The notes under the pieces are model-generated. The model searched no databases. It saw only the letters and a list, made by a program, of their open reading frames with translations, and was not told where the DNA came from. This document shows positions 56,901 through 64,000 of a stretch of 64,000 nt of DNA, piece after piece (position 1 is the first letter of the stretch; each line of letters begins with the position of its first letter). The DNA comes from Myxococcales bacterium (lineage in GTDB: Bacteria; Myxococcota_A; Polyangia; Polyangiales; Houyiibacteriaceae), in the NCBI GenBank assembly GCA_029861865.1, contig JAOTYL010000001.1, positions 562,536 through 626,535 of the forward strand, written 5' to 3'. A program made the position numbers and the translations under genes.

Positions 56901-59900
56901 CGGAGTAAATGATCATCCCGCCGCTTACGAGGGCCTCGAGCGCTTGTACCGCAAGACCCGCCGCTGGGAGGACCTTTCCACCCTCTACGAGCGGGAGATC
57001 GACCAACGGGTCGGTGATGCCGCCACCGTGCGCTACGAGCTTGGGCAACTGTGCCTACGCAAGCTCGCCGAGCCATGGCGCGCGCTCGATCAGTTCCGTG
57101 AGGCGCTCAGCCAAGATCCGAACCACGAACCGACCGTCCGGGTTCTCGAGGATCTGCTCCAGCAGCCGGAGTACCGAAGCGCGGCGGCCGAGTTGCTCGA
57201 GCCTCTTTATCTCAAGCGGATGGAGTGGGACAAAGTGACCGCCATTCTCGAAGCCCGTCTCGACGGCGAGCACGATCCGACCCAAAGGCTCGAGCTGCTT
57301 CGGCACCTCGGCGACGTGCAGGAGTCGCACCTCGAAGACCTCGATGGCGCCCTCGAGACTTACGGTCGGCTGTTTGCCGAAGATCCCCATGACCAAGGAA
57401 GCCAAGAGAAGCTGACCCGACTCGCGAGGTCGCTGGGGCGTTGGAGCCGGCTGGCTGCCATTTTTGATTCCACGCTGCGGGCGGTCGAAGTCGACGACGG
57501 AAGCACGGCGGCTCTCGCACTGACAACCGCCAAGCTCTACGACGAGCGCTTGGAGAACCCTGAGAAAGCGGCGATCTACTATCGGCGGGCACTCACCTAC
57601 GACCCGAGCAACAAGAAAGCGAGCACTGCGCTCGCGACCGTCTACGCCAAGAGCGGGAAATGGCCTGAGCTCTTGGAGCTCGATCGCGAGCGTGAGAGCT
57701 TTGCGGAAGACGACGCCGAGAGGGTTTCGATCCTGCACGAGATCGCGCGCATCGAGGTAACCGAGCTCGGGGCGCCGTCTGATGGCATCGTCACGCTCCG
57801 ACGAATCCTCGAGATCGACCCATCCGACAAGGACGCGACCACTGAGCTCGACGCGCTGCTCGAGGCGGCCGAGCGCTGGGAAGATCTTGCAGCCCACATC
57901 GAATTCCAAATCGACAACACCGCGGACCCCAGGTCTTCGATCGCTCTTCGCAGCCGTTTAGGCTCAGTCACCGAATCGAGGTTAGGTGATGTCTCGCGCG
58001 CGCTCGACATCTACGAGGACGTGCTCGCGGACAATCCGTCCTACGAGCCCGTCCTCGAAGCGGTGACCCGCTTGGTTTCGCACGAGGAGCAAGGGCCGCG
58101 TGCGGTGCAGATCCTCGAGCCCATTCACCGCGAAGGCAGCCACTGGCGTGAGCTCATAGCGGTGCTGCGTGCCAAGGCGGGGCAGACCACGGATTCGTTC
58201 GAACGAGCCGAAACTTGGCGTGAGGTCGCTCAGCTCTACGCTGCACCTGGCGGTCATGAAAAAAAGGCGTTCGAGGCATGGGGCCGAGCGCTTGGCGCCG
58301 AGCCTTCCGACGAGCCCACCCGAGCGGAAGTCGACCGGCTGGCAAAGGTTCTGAGGGATTCGGCCGGCTACATCGCGATCTGTGAGGCGGCCGCCGCTGC
58401 CTCGGACGATCCCTCCCTCAGGGCTTCTTTCCTGCGAAGCGTTGCGGAGACTCAAGACCGTGAGCAGGGCGATCCGCGGGCCGCCATCCAGACATTCGGC
58501 CGGATCCTCGAAGAGGATCCCGAGGCTGCGATGGCCCTTGACGACCTCGAAGGCCTTCAACTGATGATCGGAGATTGGCAAGGAGTTGCAAGAGTTTATG
58601 AGCTGAAGCTCGAACGTTCGAATGACCCCGATCACCGCGCCGCGCTCCTGACCCGGCTTGGCGCTCTCTACGAGGAGCAGCTTTCCGATTCGGAGCGAGC
58701 TGTGTCGTACTACCAACAAGCGGCGGGCGAAAAGCCCGACGATGGCGAGGCCTATGCCGCGCTCGACCGCCTGTTTGCCGCTTCCAACGACAGTGACCGG
58801 TTAGCGGATGTGCTCGAGCATCGCATGACGATCGAAGTAGATCCCGATGTGCGTGTGGAGGTGGGGCTCCGACTTGCCGAGCTCTACGAAGCCCAGCTGG
58901 GTCGTCCCGAGGCTGCTTGCGATGCGCTAAGGGCAGTGCTCGATGCAGACCGCGATCACAGAAAAGCGCTCGAGAGTCTAAGCCGCCTCTACGAACGGCA
59001 AGGGCAATGGCAAGACCTGGTCGACATGCTGCGCCGTCGGATCGACACAGCTCTCCACGACTCGGAACGGGTCGAGCTCACGCACCAGTTAGGCAACATC
59101 ACCGAACGAGAGCTCGACGACGAGCTGAGCGCGATCGCGGTGTACGGAGAAGTCTTGCGTATCGATGAGTCTCACGAGCCTTCCGTGCAGGCTCTTCTCC
59201 GAATCACCAAGCTTGCCGACTACCGCGAAGACGCTGCTGCGGTCGTCGAGCCCTATCTCCGTGCTCATGAACGATGGAACGACCTCGCTGCCCTACTTCG
59301 ATTGCGGGCCGACGCGATGACCGATCCCCATGAAAAGGCGGCGCAGCTGGTGGCGCTGGCAGACGTGCAAGAACAAGGGCGCAACGACCTCAACGCCGCA
59401 CTCGACGCGCTGCTTCAATCGATCGAAGAGCGACCCGAAGATGACGCCATCATCGACCGCACACAGACGCTGGCACGCGACCTTCAGCGCTGGCCGGACC
59501 TCGTGGAAGTCTTGCTCGCGGAGGCGGGTGCGAGCCTCGAGCCGGAGCGGGGCGCGGCTCTCTATCGCCGCGTGGCGCGTATCTGCGAAGACGAGCTGAA
59601 AGATCACGCCAGCGCGATCGATGCCACCGAGCGAGCTCTCTCTCTGCTCGGTGACGAGCCTTTGATCCTCGAGGAGTTGGATCGATTGTTTGAAAAGACC
59701 GAACAATGGGATCGCCTTCACGACGTGGTATCGCGGCGCCTCGAGGCGGGCGACGCGGAGCGGCCCTCGCTATTGCTCCGTCAAGGCCGGCTTCGGGCCA
59801 GCTACCTCGGCGACCTCGAAGGCGGTCTCGGCGCTTATCAAATGGCGATGGAGCACGAGTCAGGCCGCGATGAGGCCATCGAGGCCGTCCGCCGTCTGGT

Positions 59901-62121
59901 CGAAAAGCCTCAAGTCGCCGCAAGCGCCCTCGACCTGCTCGAGGATCACTACCGCAACGAAGGCGACCTCGAGGAGGTCGTCCGTCTGTACGAAAATAGG
60001 GTCGCGATCGCTCCTAGCGACGCCGACCGGGTCGCGCTGCTCAACGAAGCCGCTGCGATCTGGGAAAACGACCTGGGTCGTCCCGAGGAAGCCATTGCGG
60101 CCCTGCGCGCCGCCGTTCGGATCGAGCCGCGTGACCGTGAACTGATCGCCTCCCTCGAGCGTCTGGCGGACAAGTCGGGACGCTGGGACGAGCTTCGGGG
60201 GCTCGTCGAAGAGATCGCCGCCAGCAGTGAACTCGACCGACGCGAGCTCTACGAGCTTCGGCTTCGAGCCGCCGAATGGTATCGGGACCGCCTCTCGGAT
60301 GAAAAAGCGGCCGAACGCACGCTCGCCGACGCGCTCGCGCTCGATCCCGAGCCTGTCGAGGCGCACGCCCAGCTCGTCGCGCTGCTGCGAGAACAACAAA
60401 GGTCGACCGAGTTGGTGGCGGCGCTGCGTGCATGGGCGGTGGTCGAGCCCGCCGTGGAAGAACGAACGGGGCATCTCCGAGAGGCGGCTGGCATTGCCTT
60501 GAACACCATTTGCGAGCCCGAGCTTGCGGCCGAGTGCTATCAGGAGCTGCTTTCCACCGACCGCACCGATGCCGACGCCCTCCGCGCTCTTTCCGACATT
60601 CGAGAGGGGCAGTCCCGATGGAACGAGGTCGTGGGTCTTCTCGAACGAAGGCTCGATGTCGCTTCGGACGACAGCGAACGCGCCTCGTTGGCGCGCAAGA
60701 TAGGGGCGGTATACCGCACGCACCTCGGCGATTCGAGGGCGGCAATCGAGGCGTATGAAGCCGCGCTCGAGTGCGAAGAGAGCGACAGCGGGACTCTCGA
60801 CGCGCTCGAGGAGCTCTACAAACAAAACGATCGCATCGAGGCGCTTCGTTCGCTTCTTCAACGCCGGTGTGAGCTCGTCGACGATCAGGAACGATCCAAA
60901 CTTCAGCTTCGGCTCGCAAGGCTCTACGAGGATTCCTTCCGTGATCAGACCGCCGCCATTGCGATGTTGCGGGAGGTGGTGCGGTCCGACCCGACCCACG
61001 AGGCGGCGCTCAACGACTTGGAGCGCCTGCTCGAAGCAGCCGGTGCCTGGGATGAGCTCGTCGCCTCGTTGCTGTCACGGGTGGGGAATGCGACCGACGA
61101 AGACCAACGCGACCTCCTCGAGCGGATTGCCGAGATCCACGCCGACAAGCGCCACGATCCCGAATCAGCCATCGAGACCTACGAGCGGATCCACGCCGAA
61201 GTCGGCGCCAACGAGAGCTCGCTCCGCGCGCTTGCGTCGTTGTACGAGCGCAGCGAGAGTTGGACCAAGGTCGCAGATACCCTCGAACGCCTGGCCGCTC
61301 GCCTGGATGGCCAGGCCGCGATCGAGCTTAGCCATCGAGTGGTGGATCTGTGGGCCGAGAGGATCGGCGATCGGGAGCAGTCTGGCAGGGCGCTTCGGGC
61401 GGCTTACGAACGTTTCCCGAGCGACCGCGCCACCCGCGAGCGCCTCAAGGCCCACTACGAATCCGAGGGCGACTATCGAGCGCTCGCCGGCGTCCTGGAC
61501 GATGAGCTCCAGGCCGGGGTCTCCGACCAAGAGCGGGTCGTCTTGCTTCGGTCGATCTCCGATGTCTATCGAGACCGTCTCGACGATCCTGGCACCGCCG
61601 CCACCTATCTCGAAAAGGCGGTCGCTCTCGACCGAGAAGATCGGGCGGCCCTCGTTCCTCTCTGCGACCTCTACATCGCGGCCGGACGTCAGCAAGATGC
61701 GGTTCCCATTCTTCGACAGATCATCGAGAGCTTCGGTAGGACGCGAAGCAAGGAGCTCGCGACGCACCATCACCGGCTCGGGCAGGCGCTCGAGTCTTTG
61801 GGGGACGCCGAAGGCGCGCTCGTCGCGTACGACGCCGCCTTCAAGGTCGACTTGGCCAACGTTGAGATCCTACGCGACCTCGGGAAGCTGACCCTCGCCC
61901 AGGGCGACCTCGGTCGGGCTCAGAAAAGCTTTCGAGCGCTCCTTCTTCAGAAGCTTGAGCCGTCATCTGGGATTCGAAAGGCCGATGTCTACTATTACCT
62001 AGGGGACATCGCAGCTCGCCAAGACGACAAGCGCAAAGCGATCACGATGTTGGAACGGGCGCTTGCCGAGGACGCGAGCCACGAGCAGGCTTCGCAGCTA
62101 CTCGCTCAGTTGAAGGGTTGA
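50935..62121 (+). CDS. Giant TPR-like repeat protein (3,728 residues)
   Basis: One uninterrupted frame of 3,728 residues, all made of helical TPR-like units. A unit starts '[RK]W..L...L', continues with a helix holding '[A]E[LI]...L', then 'A[IL]..Y...L..DP....AL..L..LY'. Spacing between the Trp anchors is about 72 residues in most units, for example 'RWEPLVEVLERRNELS' to 'RWRELLEIIELRADTA', and about 91 in others that carry an extra 'QILEPI...G.W' helix pair. About 45-50 units fit. No signal peptide, membrane helix or enzyme motif is seen. The ATG at MPDLTVANYL was chosen for its AGGAGGGG site; a GTG 19 codons upstream lacks one. A class IV aminotransferase follows 3 bases later. Likely a cytoplasmic scaffold. 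Confidence 0.92.
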   Translation: MPDLTVANYLGMLLEDPYDTRPIKELRQLLDSEPANKNAQDPLRLIEAARGGHERRGEFLAASLLMEIESELVSDDPEFHRILVKELGRVRRDELMDDQGARQAYERLGGRESDDPEVAQAVEQIEQAAERWREIAHRFVEEAREATDPRLKTSLLTRAASLIWQYGGDKEVQQADAIFDEALAADPSHLRTARQYALSLRARERWEDVVSVFVLAAKAARSREEKAAAWLQAARVLRRCLEDVEGAAEAYQKVLELTPTDEEALGALVQYFTDREAWDELAAMYDDALRARQKLESEKGMLLQLAMVHWRFREDPESAEPYFARLRKIDAAHPGMLDFYRERIGDKDAEGRLLTILGDALRTTTDPERQLQLARELGHRANAANRPERALEAWKLVERLSPGDLDARTALQELYESSGKWNALSESIRGEIEALSPSAKEEKLRLLRDLIPIYRDALDLDSMLIQVYAEILTLAPHDPEALTALAELYEASGRWNELIQILDRQAEIAKGSDEQIALYLREADLWVERFGNLNQATQPLEQVIALQPDHADALARLKEIYTKKRKWAALFNVLGKEAELAADPPARLEKKIEMAELCTSRLRQNAVAIRLWKEILEEAPDTAGALDALEQLAEREKDWETLASILRRRAEQSDGQPAQSDVLQRLGVVLMERLSRPEEAVTVWEQLLARDPDNSRVRRTLRDAYVASGAWEPLEALYGQTEDWAGLADVLNQAAEDAEEPEVIVELSLRAARVYCDRVGEPHRALRSLERVLVADPTNEEAARMLAPIYENDQKWGRYTEMLEIIEASATVGTPPEERLARLNALRSVTLERQHDPASSFAWASRAYMLFPTAPEVVVGLEESAEAAGAYEDLVALFRARVNDAGTSEAERIDLQRRIAAIAGERLGESQESIHELEAILEREPDDAEAMAVLDRLYRAERRFTDLRGLYERRVQAVADPAEEWVLLNEVAQIEEEQLGDLPAAAERHWQILESNPHDVDALRAVERLSQQLKQWDRLDRALEKRLQSKVGDDDRLAVYLQLADLRRIHLEDPSGALECYSEALALDGRNQVAIGGLEAISSEGGELLANAMVLLEPAYAKRGEFEKLADLLQRRLDQTEDRKERRTLRLRIAELAASELGDASGAYSALESAFMDNPHDLGLLDRLGGVAEAAGQHDAFAKALVVAIDAGDLDPETEVALCRRAAELFDGALGLPEEAARFHRRVLEEDPGDATAFAALKQLYTKQEEWNDVRALYQQRIEATTDAVAKLDLLLQLCFLFEEILDEPKHAIASYEQALELDPTHTPSRRALQRLYGRLKRWPKLAKLLRRDLDEATGQEAADLAYELATLYETRLNRPSDAIDHYELVLASSPTHLRAQEGLERLMENREERQRVAGILEPIFESQGAWGELAKVLEVQLEDLTDSSSRAAHLGRLGELVERKLRDPEMAFDVYARAVREDVADGSARADLKRMASELDRQRERAECLEAGLSSVADEYIKTELCLELAELWEEAESEPERVERAYRQLLRQEPDNPDIVLKASRALERIHRASGAHQALAEDLRRQLGFEEAPDRREELFAELAALLEGSLQDPDGAIDIHRQRLELDPTNEEVLAALERLYEQRARWEPLVEVLERRNELSDDEAQQKASLLRVGRIFEDKLGNVDNAIATHRDILSRFGSDEDTLTALTRLYRETERWRELLEIIELRADTAEAVDDQIAYRFEAAELMRTKTDEGERAFDVYRELLERMPGHEPTVRALEELAREGEPSLRIAVARRLIEHFQSFSQHADQVRMLEMVAAQGGPSERVRALLRAAEVSEVGLHDSEAAFEFTGRSLRAGVEPHELQRVVADYERHALATGRFAECVETLSAIVPELLDGDLRTEVRTRAADIAEQSLGNAQVARSQYEQILEEQPDHRASLDALLRLVEGTGDVGELVDLLRRKAELVDERDERAELLVRQAGLYETDIEDLDSAIDAFDRALGVNDHPAAYEGLERLYRKTRRWEDLSTLYEREIDQRVGDAATVRYELGQLCLRKLAEPWRALDQFREALSQDPNHEPTVRVLEDLLQQPEYRSAAAELLEPLYLKRMEWDKVTAILEARLDGEHDPTQRLELLRHLGDVQESHLEDLDGALETYGRLFAEDPHDQGSQEKLTRLARSLGRWSRLAAIFDSTLRAVEVDDGSTAALALTTAKLYDERLENPEKAAIYYRRALTYDPSNKKASTALATVYAKSGKWPELLELDRERESFAEDDAERVSILHEIARIEVTELGAPSDGIVTLRRILEIDPSDKDATTELDALLEAAERWEDLAAHIEFQIDNTADPRSSIALRSRLGSVTESRLGDVSRALDIYEDVLADNPSYEPVLEAVTRLVSHEEQGPRAVQILEPIHREGSHWRELIAVLRAKAGQTTDSFERAETWREVAQLYAAPGGHEKKAFEAWGRALGAEPSDEPTRAEVDRLAKVLRDSAGYIAICEAAAAASDDPSLRASFLRSVAETQDREQGDPRAAIQTFGRILEEDPEAAMALDDLEGLQLMIGDWQGVARVYELKLERSNDPDHRAALLTRLGALYEEQLSDSERAVSYYQQAAGEKPDDGEAYAALDRLFAASNDSDRLADVLEHRMTIEVDPDVRVEVGLRLAELYEAQLGRPEAACDALRAVLDADRDHRKALESLSRLYERQGQWQDLVDMLRRRIDTALHDSERVELTHQLGNITERELDDELSAIAVYGEVLRIDESHEPSVQALLRITKLADYREDAAAVVEPYLRAHERWNDLAALLRLRADAMTDPHEKAAQLVALADVQEQGRNDLNAALDALLQSIEERPEDDAIIDRTQTLARDLQRWPDLVEVLLAEAGASLEPERGAALYRRVARICEDELKDHASAIDATERALSLLGDEPLILEELDRLFEKTEQWDRLHDVVSRRLEAGDAERPSLLLRQGRLRASYLGDLEGGLGAYQMAMEHESGRDEAIEAVRRLVEKPQVAASALDLLEDHYRNEGDLEEVVRLYENRVAIAPSDADRVALLNEAAAIWENDLGRPEEAIAALRAAVRIEPRDRELIASLERLADKSGRWDELRGLVEEIAASSELDRRELYELRLRAAEWYRDRLSDEKAAERTLADALALDPEPVEAHAQLVALLREQQRSTELVAALRAWAVVEPAVEERTGHLREAAGIALNTICEPELAAECYQELLSTDRTDADALRALSDIREGQSRWNEVVGLLERRLDVASDDSERASLARKIGAVYRTHLGDSRAAIEAYEAALECEESDSGTLDALEELYKQNDRIEALRSLLQRRCELVDDQERSKLQLRLARLYEDSFRDQTAAIAMLREVVRSDPTHEAALNDLERLLEAAGAWDELVASLLSRVGNATDEDQRDLLERIAEIHADKRHDPESAIETYERIHAEVGANESSLRALASLYERSESWTKVADTLERLAARLDGQAAIELSHRVVDLWAERIGDREQSGRALRAAYERFPSDRATRERLKAHYESEGDYRALAGVLDDELQAGVSDQERVVLLRSISDVYRDRLDDPGTAATYLEKAVALDREDRAALVPLCDLYIAAGRQQDAVPILRQIIESFGRTRSKELATHHHRLGQALESLGDAEGALVAYDAAFKVDLANVEILRDLGKLTLAQGDLGRAQKSFRALLLQKLEPSSGIRKADVYYYLGDIAARQDDKRKAITMLERALAEDASHEQASQLLAQLKG

Positions 62122-62124
62122 ATC

Positions 62125-63006
62125 ATGGCGACAGGCAAGGTCTGCATCGACGGGGAGATCGTCGACACCGCAGAAGCGCGCGTGCCGGTGCTCGATCGGG
62201 GCTTCCTCTACGGTGACAGTGTGTTCGAGGTCTATCGGACCTACGGGGGTGTTCCGTTTGCCGAAAAGGAGCATCTCGAACGGCTGAGCCGGTCGGCGGA
62301 CCGCCTGATGATTCGGATGCCGGTGCCGATCGACGCGCTTTCGTCCGAGGTGCGGGCCACGCTGGCGGCCGCCGGAGAAGGCGAGTGGTACATCCGGGTC
62401 GTGATCACTCGCGGAACGGGGCCGCTCACCTACGACCCTACGACCGCGACCTCGCCGTTGCGGGTGATCATCGTCGCCCCGATCACGCCGTATCCTCGGG
62501 AGCTTTACGAGCATGGGGCGGCCGTCGTGCTGCTCAGCGCTTCGCGGCCTACCGACGACGCACGCGCAGCCGGCGCCAAGGCATCGAACTACCTCGCCAA
62601 CTTGCTCGCCGTGCACGAAGCGAAGCAGAAGGGGGCCCAGGAGGCGATCGTCCTCGGACGGCGTGGGCAGCTTCTCGAAGGGGCATCCAGCAACCTCTTC
62701 GTGGTGAAGGACGGGGTCATTCGGACGCCAAAACCGGAGCCGGGAATCCTAGTCGGGATCACGCGTGCGACGGTGCTCGACGTCTGCAGATCGGAGGGGC
62801 TGTCGGTCGACGAGACCGAGCTCTACCCAGCGGACCTCTACGACGCCGATGAAGCATTCATCACCAGCAGCATTCGGGAGGTGATGCCGGTGGTGCTCGC
62901 CGATGGCCAATCGATAGGTGATGGAACGCCAGGCCCGTTTACCGAAAGGCTTCGTCAGGGGTATCTCAGGGCTGTTGCGGCTGGAACCCGCGCAGCGGCG
63001 GTTTGA
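62125..63006 (+). CDS. Class IV PLP aminotransferase
   Basis: PLP enzyme of fold type IV (branched-chain aminotransferase, D-amino-acid transaminase or aminodeoxychorismate lyase), 293 residues. PLP Lys is Lys152 in 'GAKASNYLANLLAVHEAKQ'; 'DRGFLYGDSVFEVYRTYGG' starts the fold, 'LEGASSNLFVVKDG' and 'PGILVGITRATVLDV' are family motifs. Which reaction it performs cannot be decided here. It is 3 bases after the giant TPR gene and probably co-translated. Confidence 0.88.
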   Translation: MATGKVCIDGEIVDTAEARVPVLDRGFLYGDSVFEVYRTYGGVPFAEKEHLERLSRSADRLMIRMPVPIDALSSEVRATLAAAGEGEWYIRVVITRGTGPLTYDPTTATSPLRVIIVAPITPYPRELYEHGAAVVLLSASRPTDDARAAGAKASNYLANLLAVHEAKQKGAQEAIVLGRRGQLLEGASSNLFVVKDGVIRTPKPEPGILVGITRATVLDVCRSEGLSVDETELYPADLYDADEAFITSSIREVMPVVLADGQSIGDGTPGPFTERLRQGYLRAVAAGTRAAAV

Positions 63007-63052
63007 CCGCTGGGGCTCAGGGCAGTATCAAGCCGCTCTCGGATCTTCCAGA

Positions 63053-63089
63053 GGCCTTCGGCCGCAGTTGGTCCCGCCCCACCACCCCC
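63053..63089 (-). repeat. G-rich/hairpin intergenic repeat, copy C
   Basis: On the minus strand: a G-rich run GGGGGTGGTGGGGCGGGACC, AACTGC, then hairpin GGCC-GAA-GGCC (63053-63063). It matches copies at 16646-16692 and 46295-46342 in order and spacing. It lies between the aminotransferase stop and the start of the small basic protein, in reverse orientation to both. Confidence 0.78.
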
Positions 63090-63101
63090 GCGCGAACACC
63101 T

Positions 63102-63242
63102 ATGTCAGACACCAGTAAGACCAAGGCCCGGCGGCGCCGGAAACGAGCCGCCCAGGGCAAAGACCGCAAGAAGAAGCTCGAGAAGCAGGGCAGCACCCCG
63201 AAGTTTCCGATCCACCCCGCGGCGTCCCCAAAGCCAGACTGA
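63102..63242 (+). CDS. Small very basic protein (46 residues)
   Basis: Product of 46 residues, one third Lys/Arg: 'MSDTSKTKARRRRKRAAQGK' followed by 'DRKKKLEKQGSTPKFPIH' and a Pro-rich end. No Cys, no membrane segment. Such short Lys/Arg-rich proteins occur in myxobacteria and may bind nucleic acid or ribosomes, but I do not know a named family. There is no clear ribosome site. Confidence 0.5.
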   Translation: MSDTSKTKARRRRKRAAQGKDRKKKLEKQGSTPKFPIHPAASPKPD

Positions 63243-63270
63243 CGTCTCGCAACCAACGTCTGACCCATAA

Positions 63271-63304
63271 ACTAGTGTGCAAGCGAAAAGATCCGCACAC
63301 TAGT
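63271..63304. terminator. Perfect inverted repeat overlapping a stop codon, probable two-way terminator
   Basis: Ten-base perfect stem ACTAGTGTGC / GCACACTAGT with a 14-base loop, between convergent genes. The TAG of the right-hand peptidase gene lies within it. On the minus strand it reads TAGTGTGCGGATCTTTTC, nearly the same as the sequence following the dapD stop at 16583. The T-run TTTT lies in the loop and not after the stem, so it is not a textbook terminator. Confidence 0.55.
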
Positions 63305-64000
63305 GGAGGGTGTGGGATTCGCCGTCATGCTCGACCCGCGGCACGCCCGCATCGCTCACGACGTCCGTCTCGGCCTCGGGCGGCGGTGGAGGAAGCGTTG
63401 CTTCCGCTGCCTCGAGCTCTTCGCGATGGGCCATCTGTTGCAGCTTGAGATGATGGTAGCGTCGTCTCCGGCGGTACGCGACCACGACCAGGATGGCAGC
63501 GAGAACCCAAATCGTCGTCCCACCTAGGAGAGCCGGCACGATTCGGTACCGCGTGCGGAGGCTTTCACGCCATTCGCGCTCGAGCCCGACGCTGGTCCAC
63601 CCGTATGCAGTCGAGAGCGCCGTATCGAACGTCTCCCCGGCCGCCATGGATTGGATCAAGAGATGAAAGCGCCGCTTGTCGTTGGGCGTGCGGCGCAGGA
63701 ACCCAACGATGTCCGCGCTCTGCGCGTAAGCGATGTTGACCTCGTGAGGTCGGTTCGGGAATCGGTCGGAGAGCTCCGAGAGGCGCAGCATCGATCGCTG
63801 AGCGGCGGCGCGCAGGAGTGATTGCATCCGCGGCAGGAGACGGACCTCCGATTGGTGGATGGCGACGCCCTCGCTGAACCAGCGCGGGACGCCGTGTCCC
63901 CTGACGGCACGGTAGAGCGCGACGTGAGAGAGCTCGTGTACCAATACGACTTCGAGGTCGGGGGGCTGCCACGTGTCGGGGGCCGACATGGTGATCAAAA
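63300..64000 (-). CDS. Membrane peptidase, MA-clan type (5' end off window)
   Basis: At least 233 residues of the C-terminal part; the start lies beyond the right edge. The zinc motif 'VVLVHELSHVALYRAVRGHG' (HELSH) is followed by 'RWFSEGVAIHQSE', where the Glu is the expected third ligand (gluzincin type). One membrane helix 'ALLGGTTIWVLAAILVVVAY' comes near the C-terminus, then a basic stretch and an acidic, Pro-rich cytoplasmic tail. The catalytic domain is therefore periplasmic. Similar short peptidase-MA proteins are common in this phylum. Confidence 0.78.
   Translation of the reverse strand, partial: LITMSAPDTWQPPDLEVVLVHELSHVALYRAVRGHGVPRWFSEGVAIHQSEVRLLPRMQSLLRAAAQRSMLRLSELSDRFPNRPHEVNIAYAQSADIVGFLRRTPNDKRRFHLLIQSMAAGETFDTALSTAYGWTSVGLEREWRESLRTRYRIVPALLGGTTIWVLAAILVVVAYRRRRRYHHLKLQQMAHREELEAAEATLPPPPPEAETDVVSDAGVPRVEHDGESHTLH

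Overview
The window reads as core chromosome of a GC-rich Gram-negative bacterium, most likely a member of the Myxococcota (former Deltaproteobacteria). This is inferred from several traits: a lipoprotein with the GCGDGxC...C..DC cysteine motif typical of that phylum, giant TPR proteins, YXWVxG-repeat surface proteins, MoxR/CoxE pairs, and the icd-sucC-sucD-mdh-ndk and yceD-rpmF-fabG-acpP-fabF-rpiB gene orders. About 57 protein genes are packed at roughly 90 percent coding. No stretch longer than about 240 bases lacks a gene. I see no rRNA, no intact tRNA, no CRISPR array, no insertion sequence and no prophage. Many genes start with GTG.

Layout. 1-5.3 kb: holB (runs off the left edge) coupled to a tetR gene; mazG; an operon lipoprotein-efp-epmA; a membrane TPR protein. 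5.3-9.9 kb: patatin, a hexamer repeat, cutA, a class II amidotransferase homologue lacking its catalytic Cys, xerD, and two membrane proteins, one with an L7/L12-like domain. 10-16.6 kb: a TCA-cycle block (icd, sucC, sucD, mdh), a dehalogenase-like hydrolase, ndk and dapD. 16.6-24.5 kb: a structured repeat element, TM2 protein, rlmN, a UDP-sugar pyrophosphorylase, a YXWVxG protein, a TonB-like protein coupled to queG, and obg. 24.5-34.5 kb: a membrane-spanning response regulator, a sulfatase-superfamily lipoprotein next to a DUF3604 protein, hisS, small envelope proteins and a CapA-like protein. 34.5-42.5 kb: ftsH with a tRNA 3'-end remnant behind it, small conserved proteins, a C25-like lipoprotein, a GST, a Gly/Ser-rich protein, and moxR plus a VWA gene. 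42.6-46.3 kb: yceD-rpmF and the fatty-acid genes fabG-acpP-fabF, then rpiB. 46.3-50.7 kb: an HMG-CoA lyase / M18 aminopeptidase / P450 operon and a four-helix histidine-rich membrane protein. 50.9-63 kb: a single 3,728-residue TPR protein followed at 3 bases by a class IV aminotransferase. The right edge holds a small basic protein and a truncated membrane peptidase.

The most interesting items are: (i) the amidotransferase homologue with Ser2 and Glu105 in place of the catalytic Cys and oxyanion Asn; (ii) an intergenic repeat in three copies whose GAA-loop hairpin keeps its pairing while the stem sequence changes; (iii) a linked element that overlaps the TAG stop codons of three genes; (iv) the giant TPR protein with two unit lengths (about 72 and 91 residues); (v) an L7/L12-like domain fused to a membrane anchor; and (vi) a duplicated two-helix membrane protein with four intramembrane-edge histidines. 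None of these is proven to be a new system from sequence alone.
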